DNA of 64,000 bases. Source: Pseudomonadota bacterium (GTDB taxonomy: Bacteria; Pseudomonadota; Gammaproteobacteria; UBA5335). The DNA lies in contig PKDC01000017.1 of the NCBI GenBank assembly GCA_002862435.1, positions 1 to 64,000 of the forward strand, in the 5' to 3' direction. Below, piece after piece: positions 59,106 to 64,000 of the stretch; the first letter of the stretch is position 1; the number at the start of each line of letters is the position of its first letter. The position numbers were made by a program, and so were the translations under genes. Below the pieces are notes generated by a model. That model searched no databases. It was not told where the DNA came from and saw nothing but the letters and a program-made list of their open reading frames with translations.

Positions 59106-60221
59106 TCAGGCCGTGACGCGACGCTGCAGGGCGCGGCGTTGCGCATAGGCCTCGCGGGCGATCCGGACATCTTCCAGGAAGATGGGCAGTTCCTGCAGGG
59201 TCAGGGCCTGGGCCCCATCCACCAGCGCCTTGGCCGGGTCAGGATGGAAGTCCACCAGCACCAGATTGGCGCCGGCGATGATCCCCTGGGCGGTGGCGTG
59301 AAAGACATCCAGGATCCCATCGGGACCGGCATGGCGGGTGCCCACGGAATGGGAGGGGTCGATGCCCACCGGCATGCGCGTGAGTCGCTTGACCACCGGC
59401 ACATGGCCGAAATCCAGCAGGTTGCGGTGGGGATCGCCCATATGGGACTTGAGGCCGCGGAGACAGAAAATGACGTTGCGGTTGCCTTCGCTGGCGAGGT
59501 ATTCGCCCGCGTTCAGCGATTCGTCCAGGGTGATGCCGAAGCCGCGCTTGAGCAGCACCGGCATGTCCCGCTGCCGACCGGCGGCTTTGAGCAGCTCGAA
59601 ATTCTGCGTGTTGCGCGTGCCGATCTGGAGCATCACGCCGGTAGGGTGGCCGGTGCGCGCCAGGGCGTCCTGGATTTCCTCGATGTGGGCCTCGCGGGTG
59701 ATTTCCATGGCGATTACCCGGATGCCATATTTTCCCGCCAGCTCGAACACCCAGGGCAGGCACGCCGCCCCATGGCCCTGGAAGGCATAGGGATTGGTGC
59801 GCGGCTTGTAGGCGCCCATGCGGGTGCAGACCTGACCGTTATCGCGCAGGGCGCGCATCATGCGCTCCACATGCTCGGGGGTGTCCACCGCGCACAGGCC
59901 AGCCAGCACATGCAGCGTGTCCTGCCCGAATTGCACGCCGTTGTAGATGAATTCACTGGGCCGGCTGTCGTCCCGATGGCGCCCCAGGATGCGGTAGGAC
60001 TCGGATACCCGCACCACCCGATCCACGCCCGGCAGCACGGCCATTTCGGCTTCCTCCAGGGCGGCGGTCTGGCCGATCAGGTAGATTTCGGTGAGGACCT
60101 GCTGGGCGCCTTTCTCCTGGTGCACCCGCCACTGGATGCCGGGCAGTGCGTCCAGGCGCTCGGCAAGATCCGCGAACACCGGGCTTTCGGGAACGACTTC
60201 GGGTTGCAGGATTAGAATCAT
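59106..60221 (-). CDS. 3-deoxy-7-phosphoheptulonate synthase, class I-beta (KDO8PS-like)
   Basis: A 371-residue DAHP synthase distinct from the enzyme at 1278-2372. It has an N-terminal domain (about 1-105) that resembles the regulatory domain of this subclass, then a barrel with CTRMGAYKPRTNPYAFQGHG, IAMEITREAH, QIGTRNTQNF, LLKRGFGITLDESLNAGEYL and VGIDPSHSVGTRH. The ATG at 60221 starts MILILQPE. Having both subclasses suggests separate regulation of aromatic supply. Confidence 0.9.
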   Translation of the reverse strand: MILILQPEVVPESPVFADLAERLDALPGIQWRVHQEKGAQQVLTEIYLIGQTAALEEAEMAVLPGVDRVVRVSESYRILGRHRDDSRPSEFIYNGVQFGQDTLHVLAGLCAVDTPEHVERMMRALRDNGQVCTRMGAYKPRTNPYAFQGHGAACLPWVFELAGKYGIRVIAMEITREAHIEEIQDALARTGHPTGVMLQIGTRNTQNFELLKAAGRQRDMPVLLKRGFGITLDESLNAGEYLASEGNRNVIFCLRGLKSHMGDPHRNLLDFGHVPVVKRLTRMPVGIDPSHSVGTRHAGPDGILDVFHATAQGIIAGANLVLVDFHPDPAKALVDGAQALTLQELPIFLEDVRIAREAYAQRRALQRRVTA

Positions 60222-60352
60222 GAGCGAGGCGACCGGATCGGGGAGGGAAGCGGGCAATTATACGGCAGCGACGCGCTTCCCGCTGCGCGGGCGGCAGGCC
60301 GGATCAGTAGCGGGCCGCCATGCGCCAAGGCTATTTCAGGCCGCCAGTCGCC

Positions 60353-61240
60353 TCAATCGCGAAAGCGGCGCGTCAGATCGCCGTAGGCCTCGATGCGCCG
60401 GTCGCGCAGGAACGGCCAGATGCGCCGCACCTGTTCACTATGGTCCAGATCCAGCGTCGCGCTCAGGATCTCGGGCACCGCGGTTCCGGCCTGGGCAAGG
60501 ATTTCGCCCTGGGGGCCGGCGATGAAGCTGCTGCCCCAGAAGCCAATACCCGCGCTGTGCGCCGAGGGGTCGGCTTCTTGGCCCACCCGGTTGCAGGCCA
60601 GTACAGGCACTCCGTTCGCCACGGCATGGGCGCGCTGGATGGTGATCCACGCATCGCGCTGGCGGGATTGCTCATCGGCCGGATCGTCCGGATTCCAGCC
60701 GATGGCGGTGGGGTAGAGCAGCAATTCCGCACCGGCCAGGGCCATGAGCCGCGCCGCTTCCGGGTACCACTGATCCCAGCACACCAGCACCCCGAGCCGA
60801 CCCACGGCCGTATCAATGGGGGTGAATCCCAAATCGCCCGGCGTGAAATAAAACTTTTCATAGAACCCTGGATCGTCCGGGATGTGCATCTTGCGGTAGC
60901 GGCCGGCAAGGCGGCCATCGGCGTCCAGCACCACCGCGGTGTTGTGGTAAAGACCCGGCGCCCGCCGCTCGAACAGCGAGGCCACGATCACCACGCCCAG
61001 TTCCCGCGCCAATGTGCCCAATTGTTCGGTGCTGGGGCCGGGGATGGATTCCGCCAGATCGCACAGGGCGGGGTCCTCGACCTGGCAGAAATAGAGCGTG
61101 TTGTGCAGTTCCTGCAGCAACACCAGGCGCGCGCCGCCCGCTGCCGCTCGACGGATGTCATCCATCTGGGTGGTGAGGTTGGCGACGGGATCCTCCCCGC
61201 AGCGCTGCTGCACCAGGGCAACATTCAATGAGCGGCTCAT
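60353..61240 (-). CDS. aguB: N-carbamoylputrescine amidase
   Basis: A 295-residue nitrilase-superfamily enzyme converting N-carbamoylputrescine to putrescine, CO2 and ammonia. The triad is Glu in LLQELHNTLYF, Lys in YRKMHIPDDPGFYEKFYF and Cys in VLVCWDQWYPEAAR. The segment AIGWNPDDPADEQS is typical of AguB. It completes the pathway begun by agmatine deiminase at 10618-11730, although these genes are usually neighbours. Confidence 0.93.
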   Translation of the reverse strand: MSRSLNVALVQQRCGEDPVANLTTQMDDIRRAAAGGARLVLLQELHNTLYFCQVEDPALCDLAESIPGPSTEQLGTLARELGVVIVASLFERRAPGLYHNTAVVLDADGRLAGRYRKMHIPDDPGFYEKFYFTPGDLGFTPIDTAVGRLGVLVCWDQWYPEAARLMALAGAELLLYPTAIGWNPDDPADEQSRQRDAWITIQRAHAVANGVPVLACNRVGQEADPSAHSAGIGFWGSSFIAGPQGEILAQAGTAVPEILSATLDLDHSEQVRRIWPFLRDRRIEAYGDLTRRFRD

Positions 61241-61461
61241 GGGCGTGGTCCAACAAGGTGGGTAGACCGGAAATTCTAGCAAAATGAAGTAACAGCGCGA
61301 TTGAACGCGGTTTCATGATGAAAGTGGGGTTGGGCATCGGACCCGGTTACGCATTACAGCTGGCAAATGATCTGGCCGATCACTATGGTTGAAGGCGATC
61401 GCAACGCGATTCCGTGGGCATCGGTACGGACGCATGAACACAGGATCTTCAAGGAGGAACG

Positions 61462-63012
61462 ATGGCGGCTAAGACGGGATTCTGGGCCATTGCCCAGACG
61501 CAGCCTGAAAAAACGGCGCTGGTGGCGGACGATGGTCAGGCAATGAGCTTTGGCGAGCTCGATGAACGGGTCAACCGCCTGTCTCACGGCTTGCGCGCCC
61601 TGGGGTTGCAGTATCGCGATGGCATCGCGATGTTGATGCACAACGACCCCGTGTGGATCGAGGCCTTTCTGGCGGCGCACCAGATTGGCCTGTACCTGAC
61701 GCCCATCAACTACCATCTGACCGGCCCCGAAGTGGCCTACATCATCGGCAATTGCGAGGCCAAGGTGTTCATCGCCCATGAGCGCCATGCGGCTGTGGCC
61801 CTCAAGGCGGTGGAGGAGCTGGGCTACGACCGCTCACGCTGCTTTGCGGTAGGAAAAATCCCCGGGTTTCGTGATTACGAGGCGTTTCTGGCGGAGCATC
61901 CCGCCACCGCCCCCGAGGATCGCCAGGCGGGGACCCTGATGCTCTATACCTCGGGTACCACAGGCCGACCCAAGGGAGTGCGGCGCCCCTTGATGCCGGG
62001 CAATCCCGATGTGGTGGCCAGTCTGGCCGGCATGCTGGGCGCCCTGTTCCAGCTCAAGTCCGGCGCGGGCGTCCATCTGGTGACCGGCCCGCTCTATCAC
62101 GCCGCTCCTGGCGGTTTTGGCACCGCTTCCCTGCATCTGGGGCACAGCTTGGTGCTGGTGGACCGCTGGGATGCCGAAGACACCCTGCGCCGGATCGAGC
62201 GCGAGCGGGTGACCTCCACCCATATGGTGCCCACCATGTTCCATCGCCTGCTGGCGTTGCCCGATGCGGTCAAGCGACGCTATGACGTGTCCAGCCTGCA
62301 GGCGGTAATCCATGGCGCCGCGCCCATCGGCGTCGAGTCCAAGAAGGCGCTGATCGACTGGTGGGGCCCCGTGATCTTTGAATATTACGGCGCTACCGAA
62401 GGGGGCGGAACCATCGCCAATTCAGCGGACTGGCTCAAGAAGCCAGGGACGGTGGGCAAACCCTGGCCCGGTACGGAAATCCGCATCTTTGACGATGCGG
62501 GCCAGCCCGTGCCTGCCGGTCAGCCGGGCAATGTCTACATGAAATCCATGATTGGGGAGTTTGAATACTACAAGGACCCGGCCAAGACGCAGGAAAGCCG
62601 CCATGGGGAATTGTTCACCGTGGGCGATATCGGCTATCTGGATGAAGAGGGCTGGCTGTTTCTGTGCGACCGGGCCAAGGACCTGATCATTGCGGGTGGC
62701 GTCAATATCTATCCGGCGGAGATCGAGAAGGTGCTCATGGAACATCCCAAGGTGGCCGATGCGGCCGTGTTCGGGATTCCCAACGAGGAGTGGGGCGAGG
62801 AGGTGAAAGCCGTGATCCAAGCGGCCGACGGGGTGGAGCCGGGCCCGGCGCTGGCTGAGGAACTGCTGCGGTTCGCCACCGAACGCCTCGCCCGTTTCAA
62901 ACTGCCGCGGTCGATTGATTTCATCGCCGAACTGCCGCGCCTGGATACCGGCAAGCTGTACAAGCGCTACTTGCGTGATCCTTACTGGGAGGGCAGAGAT
63001 CGGAAGATTTGA
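61462..63012 (+). CDS. Fatty-acyl-CoA synthetase (AMP-forming)
   Basis: A 516-residue ANL-superfamily ligase joining a carboxylic acid to CoA. The AMP-binding P-loop reads LYTSGTTGRPKGV, with EYYGATEGGG, TVGDIGYLDEEGWLFLCDR and the C-terminal PRLDTGKLYKRYLRD containing the catalytic Lys. The form is close to FadD13-type short ligases. AAGGAGG precedes the ATG. It is followed after 250 bp by a pmoC-type gene on the same strand. If the monooxygenase attacks alkanes, this enzyme could activate the resulting acid; this is inference. Confidence 0.9.
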   Translation: MAAKTGFWAIAQTQPEKTALVADDGQAMSFGELDERVNRLSHGLRALGLQYRDGIAMLMHNDPVWIEAFLAAHQIGLYLTPINYHLTGPEVAYIIGNCEAKVFIAHERHAAVALKAVEELGYDRSRCFAVGKIPGFRDYEAFLAEHPATAPEDRQAGTLMLYTSGTTGRPKGVRRPLMPGNPDVVASLAGMLGALFQLKSGAGVHLVTGPLYHAAPGGFGTASLHLGHSLVLVDRWDAEDTLRRIERERVTSTHMVPTMFHRLLALPDAVKRRYDVSSLQAVIHGAAPIGVESKKALIDWWGPVIFEYYGATEGGGTIANSADWLKKPGTVGKPWPGTEIRIFDDAGQPVPAGQPGNVYMKSMIGEFEYYKDPAKTQESRHGELFTVGDIGYLDEEGWLFLCDRAKDLIIAGGVNIYPAEIEKVLMEHPKVADAAVFGIPNEEWGEEVKAVIQAADGVEPGPALAEELLRFATERLARFKLPRSIDFIAELPRLDTGKLYKRYLRDPYWEGRDRKI

Positions 63013-63061
63013 TCGTCCGTGCGAATGGCAAAACCCTTAGAAAATAAAGGCTAAAAGCCTA

Positions 63062-63090
63062 TTGAACGACCGTTTAATTTGGCGTATACA
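63062..63090 (+). promoter_or_regulatory. Sigma-70 promoter upstream of the second pmoC
   Basis: -35 TTGAAC (63062-63067) and -10 TATACA (63085-63090) are separated by exactly 17 bp. The predicted leader is about 165 bases long and contains an inverted repeat GGATTC-N7-GAATCC (63106-63124). The leader suggests post-transcriptional control or an operator. Confidence 0.6.
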
Positions 63091-63262
63091 GGAGGTAGGG
63101 ACGCTGGATTCATCTCCAGAATCCCAGATAAACATCATCGGGAGCGAGGTGCGCGGCTTCAACCCGTGATGAACCTGAAGTGAACCAAGGGGCAAAGACC
63201 CCCATGCCGGCAAATGTGGGCTTGCCCGCCGCCGGTCCATCGCAACAAGAGGAGACACAACC

Positions 63263-64000
63263 ATGAGTACCGTGATGAATCAAGACGTGATCGCGCCTGC
63301 GGCGAACACAGAGGCCCCCCGCCCACCTTGGATCCTGGCGTTTGGCGTTACTGCGGTTGCCATCGCCTTGGTGGCGCTGGTGAAATGGTATCAGCACACT
63401 TTTTCCTGGACCGTAGGACTGGATTCCTTCTCGGATGAATTCCAGGTCTATTGGATGAGGATCTTCTACGCCCAGATCATTGGACTTCCGCTCCTGGGCG
63501 CCATCGGCGCGGCATGGCTTTGGCTGACCCGCGATCGGGATATCCAGAATCTTCCCGCGCGCGATGAATTGGCACGTTTCTACAGCATGTTCAGCATTCT
63601 CGTGGTCGCGGCGATCGTGCTGATCTCGGCCTTGGGGTTATTGACCGAGGCCGACGCAGCCTGGCATCAGGTGGTCGTGCGGGATACCGATTTCACCCCC
63701 ACGCACATCTTCCTGTTCTACTTGGGGGTCCCCGCTGGTCTGGGCGGTTTGGCCATGGCCTGGATCTGGGTACACACCCGGCTGCCGTATTTCGCCAATC
63801 GGGTTTCATTGCCTCTGTCATTGGCAATCATCGGCTTCATGATGGCCGGCCCCGTGGTGGCGTTCAATGAGTGGGCGCATACCTTTTTCTATGCCGAGGA
63901 ATTGTTCGGCGCCCCGGTGCACTGGTTCTTCGTGCTGGCTGGATTCTTCCTGGTGTTCCTGATTGGCTTCGTGATTCAGTGCATGCAGCGCATGTATGAG
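63263..64000 (+). CDS. pmoC: Copper membrane monooxygenase subunit C (PmoC/AmoC-like), cut by window end
   Basis: 246 codons are visible and the frame is still open at base 64000. The protein has a hydrophobic N-terminal region and the intact copper-site patterns D-x3-H-x12-H (DAAWH ... DFTPTH) and N-x3-H-x13-H (NEWAH ... APVH). The start is fixed by AGAGGAG eight bases before the ATG. It differs clearly from the orphan copy at 16543, for example in the N-terminal TM and the region after DFTPTH. In known operons C is followed by A and B, so pmoA and pmoB are expected just beyond the window. Substrate (methane, ammonia or short alkane) is undetermined. Confidence 0.95.
   Translation, partial: MSTVMNQDVIAPAANTEAPRPPWILAFGVTAVAIALVALVKWYQHTFSWTVGLDSFSDEFQVYWMRIFYAQIIGLPLLGAIGAAWLWLTRDRDIQNLPARDELARFYSMFSILVVAAIVLISALGLLTEADAAWHQVVVRDTDFTPTHIFLFYLGVPAGLGGLAMAWIWVHTRLPYFANRVSLPLSLAIIGFMMAGPVVAFNEWAHTFFYAEELFGAPVHWFFVLAGFFLVFLIGFVIQCMQRMYE

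Noticed and set aside
63040-63060. Small hairpin AGGCT-AAA-AGCCT after the acyl-CoA synthetase as a terminator
   Set aside because: Only five base pairs and no T-run; too weak to support.

Overview
This 64 kb window comes from a high-GC (about 60-63% in the lines I counted) Gram-negative bacterium, most likely a gammaproteobacterium. The evidence is a complete lolC-lolD-comEC-exbB-exbD-msbA-lpxK-ycaR-kdsB envelope cluster, an AcrR/RND/OprM efflux locus and an electron-transfer flavoprotein:ubiquinone oxidoreductase. The metabolic signature is two different copper membrane monooxygenase C subunits (PmoC/AmoC/hydrocarbon monooxygenase superfamily). One is complete and stands alone (16543-17349, minus). 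The other (63263 to the window end, plus) is probably the first gene of an operon that runs out of the window. A membrane-anchored type-1 cupredoxin with a Met/His-rich repeat tail lies at the left edge. The organism is therefore probably an oxidizer of methane, ammonia or short-chain alkanes. The substrate cannot be decided from C subunits alone.

Layout. 0-4.6 kb: cupredoxin, glutathione peroxidase, class I-alpha DAHP synthase, an EEP-family phosphodiesterase and an orphan ParA-like ATPase. 4.6-9.5 kb: a molybdate locus on the minus strand, modE - OprP/O-type porin - modA - modB - modC. 9.8-12.5 kb: pxpA, agmatine deiminase and a divergent glutamine amidotransferase. 12.6-16.4 kb: a large PAS/GAF/GGDEF/EAL protein. 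16.5-23 kb: orphan pmoC, a ferredoxin-NADP reductase, a hotdog protein, a COG2509-type flavoprotein and ETF-QO. 23-28 kb: an ABC-F ATPase and trehalose synthesis (otsB, otsA). 28.2-34.8 kb: a TetR/AcrR repressor divergent from a three-gene RND pump, with an AcrR-like palindrome inside the pump promoter.

34.8-37.0 kb is the accessory spot. An AT-rich OLD-family ATPase/TOPRIM nuclease gene, interrupted by one in-frame TGA, lies between two halves of a decayed REP-associated tyrosine transposase (RAYT). The transposase halves are in circularly permuted order and are bounded by 69-bp direct repeats. The left repeat supplies the last codons and stop of the outer-membrane efflux gene; the right repeat lies just upstream of moaA.

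37.1-39.9 kb: moaA-mobA-moeA, which use the molybdate imported by modABC. 40-50.9 kb: tesB, then the long envelope cluster ending in a low-molecular-weight phosphatase. 51-55.4 kb: aldehyde dehydrogenase, a DUF192 protein, a small membrane protein, a HAD-like hydrolase and an esterase. 55.6-61.2 kb, minus strand: mfd, a class I-beta DAHP synthase and N-carbamoylputrescine amidase. The amidase completes the agmatine-to-putrescine route begun by agmatine deiminase 50 kb away. 61.4-64 kb: a fatty-acyl-CoA synthetase followed by a good sigma-70 promoter and the second pmoC.

I found no tRNA, rRNA or CRISPR array. Several stable hairpins (some clear Rho-independent terminators) and a few promoters are listed, including two terminators with no matching gene that may mark small RNAs.
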